DNA from: Rheinheimera mesophila
GTDB lineage: Bacteria > Pseudomonadota > Gammaproteobacteria > Enterobacterales > Alteromonadaceae
Assembly: GCF_000986865.1 (NCBI RefSeq)
Contig: NZ_LAVS01000096.1
Location: 124,001-188,000 of the forward strand
Direction of reading: 5' to 3'
Length of the DNA: 64,000 bases
Shown here: in pieces, positions 17,648-26,472 of the stretch
Layout: the number at the start of each line of letters is the position of its first letter
How positions within the stretch are numbered: position 1 is the stretch's first letter
Made by a program: the position numbers and the translations under genes
The notes under the pieces: generated by a model
Seen by the model: only the letters and a program-made list of their open reading frames with translations
Told to the model about the DNA's origin: nothing
Database searches by the model: none

Positions 17648-18892
17648 TTAGCGGGTTTGACCGTCACCGATGACGATGTATTTTTCTGTGGTCAAAGACT
17701 CTAGTCCCATAGGACCATAGGCATGCAGTTTGGACGTAGAAATCCCAATCTCAGCTCCTAAACCCAGCTCGCCACCATCACTAAAGCGTGAGGAGGCATT
17801 GACCATCACCACTGCACTATTAATTTGCTTTAAAAAACGCTGGGCTGTGCTGAGATCCTGAGTACAGATCACCTCAGTATGACCTGAACTGTGGCGCTGA
17901 ATATGAGCCACAGCTTCGTCATAACTAGCGACTGTTTTCACCGAAATGGCCAAACGTAAATACTCAGTATCAAATTGCGCCTCATCCGCTTTGCTTGCCT
18001 GCGCGAAATAAGGCAAGGACAAGTCACAGGCAAAGACCTCGACTTGCTTTTCTTCAAAGGCAGCAGAGGCCAAAGCTAAAAACTGTGGCGCTATATCCTG
18101 ATGCACTAATAAGGTTTCCAGCGCATTACAAACACCAGGCCTTTGGGTTTTGCCGTTGAGCAACAACGCCATGGCTTTGTCCAGATCGGCCGCTTTATCG
18201 ACATACAAATGGCAAATGCCTTTGTAATGCTGAATCACCGGAATTTTGCTGTGATCGCTGACAAAATGAATTAAACCTTCGCCGCCCCGGGGTATCACTA
18301 AATCGACACTGTCTTTTTGCTGCAGCAATTCCAGCAATAAAGCCCGGTCCGGGTCGGGGATCACGCTGATAGCGGCAGGGTTAATACCTTGTGTTTCCAT
18401 GGCTTTATGTAAGGAAGCTGCGATCGCCAAACTGGAATTTAACGCCTCACGACCACCGCGTAATATCACCGCATTGCCGGATTTTAAACACAAAGCACCG
18501 GCGTCTGCTGTGACATTAGGCCGGGCTTCGTAAATCATTGCTATGACGCCCAATGGAATACGCATTTTGCCAACCTGAATGCCATTAGGCCTTGGAGCCA
18601 TCTGGCGGATTTGACCTACAGGGTCTGGCAAAGCCGCGATAGCACGCACTGCATTGGCTAAGCTTTTAATCCGCTCTTCGGTCAAAAGCAAACGGTCCAG
18701 CATAGCATCCGCTAACTGTTTCTCGCGTCCTGCCGCCATATCTTTGGCATTACCAGCCAGAATCAAAGCGGTATCAGCTTCTAACTGCGTAGCCATCGCC
18801 AGTAGTAATTGGTTTTTATCGGCCTCGGACAGTTGCGCCAGTTGTAATGCAGCGCTTTTGGCTTGCTTGCAAATCGCTTTAATAGTGGTCAT
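17648..18892 (-). CDS. proA: glutamate-5-semialdehyde dehydrogenase (gamma-glutamyl phosphate reductase)
   Basis: Second step of proline synthesis: NADPH-dependent reduction of gamma-glutamyl phosphate to glutamate semialdehyde. 414 residues, like E. coli ProA (417). Family motifs include PLGVIAMIYEARPNVTAD, LCLKSGNAVILRGG and the catalytic-Cys region RPGVCNALETLLVH (about residue 270). The start MTTIKAICKQ at 18892 is preferred over an upstream in-frame ATG at 18949, which would overlap proB and add unrelated residues. It begins two bases after the proB stop, so proBA is a tight operon transcribed on the minus strand. Confidence 0.96.
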   Translation of the reverse strand: MTTIKAICKQAKSAALQLAQLSEADKNQLLLAMATQLEADTALILAGNAKDMAAGREKQLADAMLDRLLLTEERIKSLANAVRAIAALPDPVGQIRQMAPRPNGIQVGKMRIPLGVIAMIYEARPNVTADAGALCLKSGNAVILRGGREALNSSLAIAASLHKAMETQGINPAAISVIPDPDRALLLELLQQKDSVDLVIPRGGEGLIHFVSDHSKIPVIQHYKGICHLYVDKAADLDKAMALLLNGKTQRPGVCNALETLLVHQDIAPQFLALASAAFEEKQVEVFACDLSLPYFAQASKADEAQFDTEYLRLAISVKTVASYDEAVAHIQRHSSGHTEVICTQDLSTAQRFLKQINSAVVMVNASSRFSDGGELGLGAEIGISTSKLHAYGPMGLESLTTEKYIVIGDGQTR

Positions 18893-18894
18893 AT

Positions 18895-20013
18895 TCAGCC
18901 CTCCACCAAGGCTAAATCGTCGCGGTGCACCACCACTTCGCTTGGGCAATACCCCAGAATGCTTTCAATCTGTTGACTATGTACACCACGGATTTTGCTC
19001 AGCTCTGACTTACTGTATTGGCTAATGCCTTTGGCCAGTTGTTTACCGGCCGCATCACACAACCAAATGGCGTCACCTTTATCAAAATCACCGTTGATGC
19101 TGCTGATACCTTTAGGCAGCAACGACGCGCCTTTATGCAATAACGCCTGCACAGCACCGCTGTCGAGCTGCAGCTCACCCCGGGTTTTTAAACTGTGTAA
19201 CAACCAGTGTTTTTTTGCGCTTAACCTTTCCTGCTGTTTATGAAACAGCGTGCCACAGGCTTTGCCTGCTAAAAGTTGGGCAAAACTATCGGCTTTCTGA
19301 CCATTAATAATTAAGGTGTCGATGCCTTGTGAAGTGGCTTTACTGGCCGCCTGCAACTTGGTGGTCATACCGCCTGTGCCAATAGCGTGATGACTGCCAC
19401 CCGCCATGGCATGAATGTCCGGGGTAATTTGATGTACTTCTGGTATCAAAGTAGCGGTGCTGTCTGAACGTGGATTGGCGGTATATAACCCATCGACATC
19501 AGAACAAATAATCAAAGCATCGGCATCTACTACTGTCGCGACCAAAGCCGCCAGATTGTCGTTGTCCCCTACTTTGAGTTCAGCAGTCGCGACCGTATCG
19601 TTTTCATTGACGATGGGCAGCACGCCATGATCGAGTAGAGTACGCAGTGTATTGTGGATATTTAAATAGCGGCTACGGTGCTGTAAATCATCGTGGGTCA
19701 GCAGAATTTGCGCACAGTCAAAGTCGAGTAAATTACGCCAGCTTTGCATCATGCGGGTTTGGCCTACAGCGGCCATAGCTTGTTTGACATTAATGGGTAA
19801 GGGCTGATGGGCAAAGGGGATAGCAGCACGGCCTGCAGCCACACTACCAGATGAGACCAATACCACTTCAACCCCTTGTTGCCTGCACTCGCTGATAAAC
19901 CCAGCAATAGCCAACAAATAACGGGTGGAGCAACCTTTTGCTTCCGGTGCAATCAGGGCACTGCCCACTTTCAGCACCAGACGTCGCCACTTTAACCCAG
20001 CCATAACACCCAT
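18895..20013 (-). CDS. proB: glutamate 5-kinase
   Basis: First enzyme of proline synthesis, phosphorylating glutamate; normally feedback-inhibited by proline. The N-terminal amino-acid-kinase domain (about residues 1-260) shows VLKVGSALI, VLVSSGSVAAGRAA, NENDTVA, DNDNLAALVA and GTGGMTTKLQAA. A C-terminal PUA domain (about 275-365) follows, giving the full 372-residue two-domain form. A CTGGAG motif precedes the ATG at 20013. It heads the proBA operon. A pair of MetJ-like boxes lies 42-57 bp upstream of the start. Confidence 0.96.
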   Translation of the reverse strand: MGVMAGLKWRRLVLKVGSALIAPEAKGCSTRYLLAIAGFISECRQQGVEVVLVSSGSVAAGRAAIPFAHQPLPINVKQAMAAVGQTRMMQSWRNLLDFDCAQILLTHDDLQHRSRYLNIHNTLRTLLDHGVLPIVNENDTVATAELKVGDNDNLAALVATVVDADALIICSDVDGLYTANPRSDSTATLIPEVHQITPDIHAMAGGSHHAIGTGGMTTKLQAASKATSQGIDTLIINGQKADSFAQLLAGKACGTLFHKQQERLSAKKHWLLHSLKTRGELQLDSGAVQALLHKGASLLPKGISSINGDFDKGDAIWLCDAAGKQLAKGISQYSKSELSKIRGVHSQQIESILGYCPSEVVVHRDDLALVEG

Positions 20014-20054
20014 TTATCTCCAGTTATTTTTTAATCACCCGAGCATACCTATTT

Positions 20055-20070
20055 AGACGTATATATGTCT
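20055..20070. promoter_or_regulatory. two abutting MetJ-like 8-bp boxes between proB and OmpA-like gene
   Basis: The 16 bases AGACGTAT-ATATGTCT are two contiguous 8-mers matching the MetJ box AGACGTCT at 7 and 6 positions. Together they also form an imperfect palindrome (7 of 8 per arm). They lie in the 170-bp divergent region between proB and the OmpA-like lipoprotein. Binding by MetJ is inference; neither neighbour is a classical methionine gene. Confidence 0.35.
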
Positions 20071-20183
20071 ATAGCCGTATTACTTGAAGCTGTAGCTTTG
20101 TTGACTGCAGGCTTTGGTTTAGTTCAGCGCTAATTCAGTTGGATTAAGGTACAATCGGCTTACAAAAATTAGGGAGAATTGAC

Positions 20184-20834
20184 ATGAGAGCCAAACACTT
20201 AGGTTTAGTTGCTTTATGCAGCACTTTAGTTTTATCCGGTTGTGCCAGTATGAATATCGCACCGGAAAACCAAAATACAGCCAAAGGCGCAGCCATTGGC
20301 GCTGGTGTAGGTGCTGTGTTGGGTAAAGCCACAGGTAACCACAAAAACAAAAGACTGGCTATTGGCGCTGCTATTGGCGCTTTAGCTGGTGCCGCTGTTG
20401 GCCGTTATATGGACCATCAGGAAATGGCCTTACGTGATCAGTTATCCGGTACAGGTGTCAAAGTACACCGTGACGGTGATATTTTACGGTTAGAAATTCC
20501 GTCACAAATCACCTTTGCGGTGAATCAGTCAGCTATTCAACCTCAGCTATATCCGGTATTAAACGACGTGGCGAAAGTACTGGGTGAATACGACAAAACT
20601 ATGCTGGTGATCAGCGGCCACACCGACGATACCGGTGCTTATGACTACAATATGCAGTTGTCGAAAAAACGGGCTGAAAGCGTAAAAGATTATTTAGTGG
20701 CGCAGCGTTTAAACCCAATCCGTATTGAAACTCAGGGTTTAGGCCCAAGCTACCCTGCTGTGCCAAACAATTCGGAAAGCAACAGAGCAATGAACCGCCG
20801 CGTTGAGATACATATCGAAGCAATAACCCAGTAA
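20184..20834 (+). CDS. OmpA-family lipoprotein (YiaD-like)
   Basis: 216-residue outer-membrane lipoprotein. The signal peptide ends in lipobox LSGC (about residue 21). A glycine-zipper segment (about residues 33-76: AAIGAGVGAVLGKATG and AIGAAIGALAGAAVG) is followed by an OmpA C-terminal peptidoglycan-binding domain (about 95-212) with ISGHTDDTGAYDYN and SNRAMNRRVEI. This is the layout of YiaD and related cell-envelope proteins that tie the outer membrane to the wall. AGGGAG precedes the ATG. A terminator follows at 20880-20934. A TACAAT -10-like box is at 20150-20155. Confidence 0.93.
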   Translation: MRAKHLGLVALCSTLVLSGCASMNIAPENQNTAKGAAIGAGVGAVLGKATGNHKNKRLAIGAAIGALAGAAVGRYMDHQEMALRDQLSGTGVKVHRDGDILRLEIPSQITFAVNQSAIQPQLYPVLNDVAKVLGEYDKTMLVISGHTDDTGAYDYNMQLSKKRAESVKDYLVAQRLNPIRIETQGLGPSYPAVPNNSESNRAMNRRVEIHIEAITQ

Positions 20835-20879
20835 TTTAGCCGTCGCCCTAATGACTTAGGCTAAAGCTATTAAAAATTT

Positions 20880-20934
20880 AAAACTCCGGCTATGCTGCCG
20901 CTGAATTTTCAGTACCAGCAGGTCGGAGTTTTTT
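20880..20934 (+). terminator. Rho-independent-type terminator that contains the next gene's ribosome binding site
   Basis: Arms AAAACTCCG (20880-20888) and CGGAGTTTT (20924-20932) close a 35-base loop that has its own short CTGC/GCAG pairing, and the 3' arm runs into six Ts. The ATG of the DMT permease follows immediately at 20935, and the only Shine-Dalgarno for it is the GGAG inside the 3' arm. So read-through mRNA would hide the ribosome binding site in the stem. Confidence 0.7.
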
Positions 20935-21783
20935 ATGGGTTTATTGTGGTTAGTCACGCTGATTTGGGCTTTTAGTTTTTCCTTAATAGGCGAATTTTTG
21001 TCTGGCCGGGTTGACCCTTATCTGGCGGTCAGCAGCCGTATGCTACTGGCTTTAATCTTGTTCCTGCCCTGGTTGCTGAAAAGCACCAGCTCCAAAACTC
21101 AGGCCTCCGCCCTTGCCGCTATTGGCGCTGTGCAACTGGGACTAATGTATTTATTTTTGTACCACAGCTTCCTGTATTTAACTGTGGCTGAAGTGCTGCT
21201 GTTTACTATTCTAACCCCTGTGTATATCTCGGTTCTGGACTACTTCTGGCGCTACAAAAAACTGCACCTGCGCTGGTTAGGCCCTGCTCTGCTGGCTATT
21301 TTGGGGGCTTTAGTCATTCGTTATCAAAACTTAAGTGCAGATTTTTGGTTAGGTTTGGCGCTCATTCAAGCTGCTAACTTGTGTTTTGCTTTTGGTCAGG
21401 TGGCGTATCGCCAGCTGGATTTAGGTTCGACGGGGTCACAGCGTTATAACTTCGGCTGGTTTTTTGTGGGCGCAACCATTATCAGCTTAGTGGCGACCGC
21501 TTTATTTGCTGATTGGAACAAAATGCCCAGTACCACCCTGGATTACGGAATTTTAATTTGGTTAGGATTGGTGGCTTCTGGTTTAGGCTATTGGTTATGG
21601 AACGCAGGCGCGCGGCAAGTGAATGCCAATCAGCTGGCCGTCATGAACAATGTACTGATCCCAGCAGGCCTGGTGGTGAACTTTGTGTTTTGGCAACAAA
21701 ATGTCAACTGGCTTACGTTAAGCGCTGGCTCGGCGCTGATTTTAGCCAGTTTGTTCTGGGCAAGCAGGCAAAACACCAACTAA
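20935..21783 (+). CDS. EamA/DMT-superfamily permease
   Basis: 282-residue inner-membrane protein with about ten hydrophobic helices, arranged as two EamA repeats (about residues 1-130 and 140-280). The helix openings WLVTLIWAFSFSLIGEF and the C-terminal ANQLAVMNNVLIPAGLVV are typical of drug/metabolite transporters. The substrate is unknown. Its ATG directly abuts the T-run of the preceding terminator, and the GGAG ribosome binding site lies within that hairpin. Confidence 0.88.
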   Translation: MGLLWLVTLIWAFSFSLIGEFLSGRVDPYLAVSSRMLLALILFLPWLLKSTSSKTQASALAAIGAVQLGLMYLFLYHSFLYLTVAEVLLFTILTPVYISVLDYFWRYKKLHLRWLGPALLAILGALVIRYQNLSADFWLGLALIQAANLCFAFGQVAYRQLDLGSTGSQRYNFGWFFVGATIISLVATALFADWNKMPSTTLDYGILIWLGLVASGLGYWLWNAGARQVNANQLAVMNNVLIPAGLVVNFVFWQQNVNWLTLSAGSALILASLFWASRQNTN

Positions 21784-21795
21784 ATCACAGACCAC

Positions 21796-22461
21796 TTAAG
21801 GCCGTGGTTCTGCTTTAACCAGCAGCCGTATTTGCCAATGAGTTTTAGTTTTCCGCTCCGACATATAAATATGCTGCCACTGCGGCTCCATCCCGGAAAG
21901 CTGTTTTAGCACTTCGTCCGCCTTAACTTCAATCGGCAAACGCAGTTGTACCAAACAGATATTATCCCTGCAGCCTGACGCTGCTGATTCTGCGCCAAAC
22001 TTGCCCTCCAAGTCAGACAATGCGTGTTCCAGATTGTGTTCAAGTTGGTTATCTTGCTCATATTGATGAGAATAATGTAGCTGTTCAGCTGCTTCGCGAA
22101 AATTACTGCTTTTGAATAGCAATTCGATTTTGGCGCGAGACAACTCCGCATTTGAGCTGATCAACCTCAAATGCCAGTTTTCTTGTAAATCTAAGGTACA
22201 ACCCCGACCTTCAAGGCATATCGAATCAGCCGGCTCAGGCTCGACCACTGCAGGCTCTTGCACCAGCGTATCGCTATGAACAACTGCCATGTTCCGAGCC
22301 GATGATTCAGCCTCTTTTTCATATCGCAAATGCTGGGATGTGTTTTGAACTCTGGTGATCACCGAAGGCGCCGCTTCTGGCTGCACTGGCTCGGCGCTAT
22401 CATTGAACCAAAACCAGCCTGCCATCAGTACCACCACTACACCACTGAGAAGCCATTTCAT
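21796..22461 (-). CDS. membrane-anchored periplasmic protein of unknown function
   Basis: 221 residues. A single N-terminal hydrophobic segment (about residues 3-19) is followed by a Pro/Glu-rich linker and a folded domain with two Cys pairs: CLEGRGC (about residue 84) and GCRDNIC followed by LVQL (about 165). A GCrdxxC-plus-strand pattern of this kind recurs in periplasmic proteins of related bacteria. No enzymatic motif is visible. It ends 13 bp from the convergent DMT gene. I do not recognise the family. Confidence 0.7.
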   Translation of the reverse strand: MKWLLSGVVVVLMAGWFWFNDSAEPVQPEAAPSVITRVQNTSQHLRYEKEAESSARNMAVVHSDTLVQEPAVVEPEPADSICLEGRGCTLDLQENWHLRLISSNAELSRAKIELLFKSSNFREAAEQLHYSHQYEQDNQLEHNLEHALSDLEGKFGAESAASGCRDNICLVQLRLPIEVKADEVLKQLSGMEPQWQHIYMSERKTKTHWQIRLLVKAEPRP

Positions 22462-22624
22462 TATTCGCCATCCTCCATGAACTACAACCTTAGCTAGCGG
22501 ACTCAGAGCTGCCCCTTGCTGTTACAAGTCCCATAACACAACAGGGCTCCCGCCTGTTATCTGACGCACTGGTCGAATCATGTAACAGATGACGACTCAA
22601 CAAAGTGCCGGAACCTCATTACCT

Positions 22625-23476
22625 CTAAGAAAACGCCTTCTTCACAAAATTAGGCAAAGCCATAGCGGCCTGATGCACTTCTGCATTGTAGTACTGAGTT
22701 TCAAAGGCAGGATTTTGCGCAGCTTCCACCCGGAAGCCATCAAATTTGGCGTCTTTACGGGCCAAAGTACAAGTCCACCAGCCGGATGGATAGACCATCT
22801 GCGGGAACAGCAGGCTTTGTAAATCGGCAAAACCAGCCTCTGACATCGCATCACGCATCGCTTTTAACAGCGGCATATGAATAAGAGGCGACTCGCTTTG
22901 TTGCACTAAAATGCCGCCCGGGCGTAACGCTTTTAAACAGCTTTCATAAAAGGCACGATTAAATAAACCTTCACCTGGGCCAATAGGGTCGGTCGAGTCG
23001 ACAATCACCACATCCAAAGATCCAGGTGCAGCGTCACGCATATAGGCGATACCGTCAGCAAATTTTAAGGTCGCGCGTGGGTCGTTATTGGATTCGCACA
23101 GTTCGGGGAAGTATTTTTCCGCCATGCGGGTGACTTGTTCGTCGATATCAATTTGCGTCACTTGTTCGATATCAGGGTGCTTTAACACTTCACGCAAAGT
23201 ACCGCAGTCGCCGCCGCCTATAATCACCACTTGTTTTGGATTTGGGTGAGTAAATAACACAGGATGGCTTAGCATTTCGTGATAAAGAAAATTATCGCGG
23301 CTGCTGAGCATAATCACGCCGTCGATCACCATCAGATTGCCAAAATGGGTGGTCTCAAACATTTCAATATGTTGAAAAGGCGACTGCACCTCATCCAGTT
23401 TTTTGCTGATCGCCAAACCAAAGGCACTGCCACTGGCCGCAAAAATTTCGGTGAACCATTTGTTGTCGCCCGACAT
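22625..23476 (-). CDS. speE: spermidine synthase (polyamine aminopropyltransferase)
   Basis: 283-residue enzyme that transfers the aminopropyl group of decarboxylated S-adenosylmethionine to putrescine. Motifs are the N-terminal beta domain (HFGNLMVIDGVIMLSSRDNFLYHEML, shown here only to identify it), VVIIGGGDCGTLREVLKH (about residues 83-100) and VDSTDPIGPGEGLF (about 160), which hold the catalytic Asp residues. A GAGAGG ribosome binding site precedes the ATG. It is divergent from speA across 126 bp, so the two polyamine genes share a promoter region. The gene for SAM decarboxylase (speD) is not in the window. Confidence 0.95.
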   Translation of the reverse strand: MSGDNKWFTEIFAASGSAFGLAISKKLDEVQSPFQHIEMFETTHFGNLMVIDGVIMLSSRDNFLYHEMLSHPVLFTHPNPKQVVIIGGGDCGTLREVLKHPDIEQVTQIDIDEQVTRMAEKYFPELCESNNDPRATLKFADGIAYMRDAAPGSLDVVIVDSTDPIGPGEGLFNRAFYESCLKALRPGGILVQQSESPLIHMPLLKAMRDAMSEAGFADLQSLLFPQMVYPSGWWTCTLARKDAKFDGFRVEAAQNPAFETQYYNAEVHQAAMALPNFVKKAFS

Positions 23477-23602
23477 ACTAAACCTCTCGTAAACAAACTA
23501 AGCTAAGTATTTTGCCAGCCAGGGCAGGATGAGACAAACTTTTCATGTTTTTTTCACAGCATTGGCTTTAAAATAGCGCATCATTTTTTTAAGGGCACGA
23601 CA

Positions 23603-25489
23603 ATGGCAGATTGGGGTATCGAAAAAGCGCGATCTATTTATAACGTAGCAGTCTGGAGTGAAGGCTATTTTGATGTAAACAAAAATGGCGACCTGGTGGC
23701 CTATCCGGATCAGGACCATAAAAAACCCGGTATTAATTTCCCGGAACTGACTGCCCGTTTTAAAGAGGAAGGCTTAACCCTGCCTGTACTGGTGCGTTTT
23801 ACCGATATTCTGCAGCACCGTGTTGGCACTTTAATCAACTCTTTTGCGCAGGCCAAACAGGAGCGGGATTATCAGGGGGAGTACACTGCGGTGTACCCTA
23901 TCAAAGTAAACCAGCAATTTTCTGTGGTAAAAAAACTGGTCAGCCATGACAGCGGCAAAGTAGGTTTAGAAGCAGGTTCCAAACCTGAACTGATGGCGAT
24001 TTTAGGTATTACCGACAAACCTCTGCGTATCGTCTGTAACGGCTATAAAGACTCGGAGTTTTTACGTCTGGCCACTATAGGCCAGATGATGGGCCATCAG
24101 GTCTATGTGGTGGTTGAAAAAATCACCGAATTAAAAACCTTAATCCGTGAAATCGACAGCTTAGGTCAGGCACCCATGATTGGTATCCGTATCAAGCTGA
24201 ACTCGGTCGGTAAAGGCAAATGGCAAAACACTGGTGGCGAAAAAGGTAAGTTTGGCTTAACTGCTACTCAAGTACTGCAAGCCATCGATATTTTGCGCGA
24301 AGCAGGCAAACTGGACTTGTTGCAGTTAGTGCATTTTCATATCGGCTCGCAAATCGCCAATATTCGCGATATTCACAACGCCATCCGTGAATGTGCCCGT
24401 CACTACGCTGAACTACGCACCTTAGGTGTGCCTATCACTACGGTAGACGTAGGCGGTGGTTTGGGTGTGGACTACGAAGGCTCAAACTCACGTTCGGCCT
24501 GTTCAATGAACTACACCATGCTGGAATACGCCCGCAACGTGGTGTATGGCTTAAAAGAAGTCTGTGACGAATACGACTTACCGCACCCGAACATTATCAC
24601 TGAATCTGGTCGTGCGATGACGGCACACCACGCAGTGTTAATCACTGATGCCATTGACGTTGAACGTGCGCCAGGCTTAGTCAATATGCCTGAACCCAGC
24701 GAAGACTCACCAGCCGTAATTTGGGCTTTGTGGGATTCGTATAAAAACGTGACGCCGCGTACCGCAGTTGAAGCCTACCACGATGCAGTGCATTATTTTA
24801 CCGATGCCCATGCCCAGTATGTGCATGGTTTGCTGACACTCAAAGACTGGTCGCTGCTGGAGCAAATTTATTTTGCCACCATCAACAAAGTGAAAAACAA
24901 ACTGGATTTATCCTCGCGCTCCCACCGTGATATTCACGATGAGTTAAACGAGAAATTAGCCGACAAACTGTTTGTAAACTTCTCTTTGTTCCAGTCGATG
25001 CCGGATGCCTGGGGTATTGACCAGTTATTCCCTGTGATGCCATTGGAGCGGATGAATGAGTCGCTGGAACACCGCGCTATTATTCAGGACATTACCTGTG
25101 ACTCTGACGGTGTCCTGAAAAGCTATGCAGACGGCAACGGTATTGAATCCAGTCTGCCACTGCCTGCGTACAAAGAAGACTCGCAGTTCCTGTTGGGTAT
25201 GTTTATGGTCGGCGCTTATCAGGAAATTCTGGGTGACCTGCATAACCTGTTTGGTGACACAGACTCAGTGCATGTGGAGCTGGACGATGAAGGTGGCTAC
25301 CGTCTGACCAATGCGATCAAAGGCGATACAGTGGCCGATGTACTGCGTTATGTCCAGTTTGATGCGAAGAAGCTATTGGCCTCTTACCAGAAACAATTGG
25401 CGAAGATGGACTTTACCCCTGAAATGCAAACCTCGTATTTAGATGAGTTAAAAGCCGGGGTTTATGGTTACACCTACTTCGAAGATTAA
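23603..25489 (+). CDS. speA: biosynthetic arginine decarboxylase
   Basis: 628-residue PLP enzyme (fold III) converting arginine to agmatine, the first step toward putrescine. It matches E. coli SpeA in length. Visible motifs are YPIKVNQQFSVVKKLV with the PLP-binding Lys (about residue 108), the PLP-phosphate loop DVGGGLGVDYEG (about 285-296) and ITESGRAMTAHHAVL. The C-terminal domain is complete. AAGGGC precedes the ATG. A hairpin follows at 25520-25552. With the divergent speE it forms a putrescine-to-spermidine unit; no agmatinase gene (speB) is present here. Confidence 0.96.
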   Translation: MADWGIEKARSIYNVAVWSEGYFDVNKNGDLVAYPDQDHKKPGINFPELTARFKEEGLTLPVLVRFTDILQHRVGTLINSFAQAKQERDYQGEYTAVYPIKVNQQFSVVKKLVSHDSGKVGLEAGSKPELMAILGITDKPLRIVCNGYKDSEFLRLATIGQMMGHQVYVVVEKITELKTLIREIDSLGQAPMIGIRIKLNSVGKGKWQNTGGEKGKFGLTATQVLQAIDILREAGKLDLLQLVHFHIGSQIANIRDIHNAIRECARHYAELRTLGVPITTVDVGGGLGVDYEGSNSRSACSMNYTMLEYARNVVYGLKEVCDEYDLPHPNIITESGRAMTAHHAVLITDAIDVERAPGLVNMPEPSEDSPAVIWALWDSYKNVTPRTAVEAYHDAVHYFTDAHAQYVHGLLTLKDWSLLEQIYFATINKVKNKLDLSSRSHRDIHDELNEKLADKLFVNFSLFQSMPDAWGIDQLFPVMPLERMNESLEHRAIIQDITCDSDGVLKSYADGNGIESSLPLPAYKEDSQFLLGMFMVGAYQEILGDLHNLFGDTDSVHVELDDEGGYRLTNAIKGDTVADVLRYVQFDAKKLLASYQKQLAKMDFTPEMQTSYLDELKAGVYGYTYFED

Positions 25490-25519
25490 GGTAAACTTGC
25501 CACTGATCAGATGAGTGAA

Positions 25520-25552
25520 GGGGCGAGAGCACTAAAGCTGGTGCTCTGCCCC
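25520..25552 (+). terminator. hairpin terminator after speA
   Basis: GGGGCgAGAGCAC pairs with GTGCTCTgCCCC around an 8-base loop, 30 bases after the speA stop. The following TCTAAATTTTAG is only a weak T-tract, so termination may be partial. Confidence 0.6.
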
Positions 25553-25578
25553 TCTAAATTTTAGATGGTGGTGACTGA

Positions 25579-26472
25579 ATGCTACACTTTTTACCAGCCC
25601 CAATACGTGGCTCGCTTTCTTTTCTGCTGTACTTTATCAACACTATTTTCTGGGCTATCCCTATTTTGTTGCTGGCGTTGGTCAAACTGCCTCCGGTCAA
25701 GATCTGGCAAACCTGGATCACCTATTTACTCGACTTTTGTGCCACTAGCTGGATCAGCCTGAACAACTTAACAACTAGAATTTTTACCCGTATTCGTTGG
25801 GATATCAAAGGCATAGATAATTTAAGCGTCAAAGACTGGTATCTGGTATTGGCCAACCATCAATCCTGGGTTGATATTCTGGTGCTGCAAAAAGTCTTTA
25901 ACCACAAAGCACCGTTTTTAAAGTTTTTCCTGAAAAAAGAACTGATTTATGTGCCAGTCATTGGCTTATGCTGGTGGGCGCTGGACTTTCCTTTTATGCA
26001 ACGTTTAACGGCTAAGCAGCTAGCAGAAAAACCTGAACTTAAAGGCACAGATATAGAGACCACCCGCAAGGCCTGTGAAAAATTCCGTTACAAGCCAGTG
26101 TCTGTGATGAATTTCCTCGAGGGCACTCGTTTTACTCAACACAAACATGACAAACAACAGTCGCCTTTTACTCATTTGCTTAAACCTAAAGCTGGTGGCA
26201 TTTCCTTTGTCCTCAATGCCATGGGCGAACATTTACACAAACTGCTGGACGTGACTATTTGTTACCCCAAGGGTATCCCTAGCTTCTGGGATTATATTTC
26301 CGGTAAAGTGCAGCACATCAAAGTACGAGTGAGGGTCCTGCCGATAGACTCAGTTCTGATTGGTGATTATGAAGATCCGTTGTTTAAACAAAAATTCCAA
26401 CTCTGGGTCAATCAACTCTGGTCAGACAAAGACCTGTTATTAACCGAGCTGAAGCAAGGAGAACGAAGCTAA
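25579..26472 (+). CDS. 1-acyl-glycerol-3-phosphate acyltransferase-like protein (YihG-like), copy 1
   Basis: 297-residue membrane acyltransferase of the PlsC/LPLAT superfamily, close in form to E. coli YihG. A hydrophobic N-terminal helix (about residues 12-38) precedes the H-x4-D motif NHQSWVD (about residue 94) and the acceptor-site motif FLEGTRFT (about residue 180), followed by the PKAGGI block. It should acylate lysophosphatidic acid or a related lysophospholipid at the inner membrane. It is in tandem with a second copy starting on the last base of its stop codon. GGTGGTGA before the ATG serves as ribosome binding site. Confidence 0.9.
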   Translation: MLHFLPAPIRGSLSFLLYFINTIFWAIPILLLALVKLPPVKIWQTWITYLLDFCATSWISLNNLTTRIFTRIRWDIKGIDNLSVKDWYLVLANHQSWVDILVLQKVFNHKAPFLKFFLKKELIYVPVIGLCWWALDFPFMQRLTAKQLAEKPELKGTDIETTRKACEKFRYKPVSVMNFLEGTRFTQHKHDKQQSPFTHLLKPKAGGISFVLNAMGEHLHKLLDVTICYPKGIPSFWDYISGKVQHIKVRVRVLPIDSVLIGDYEDPLFKQKFQLWVNQLWSDKDLLLTELKQGERS

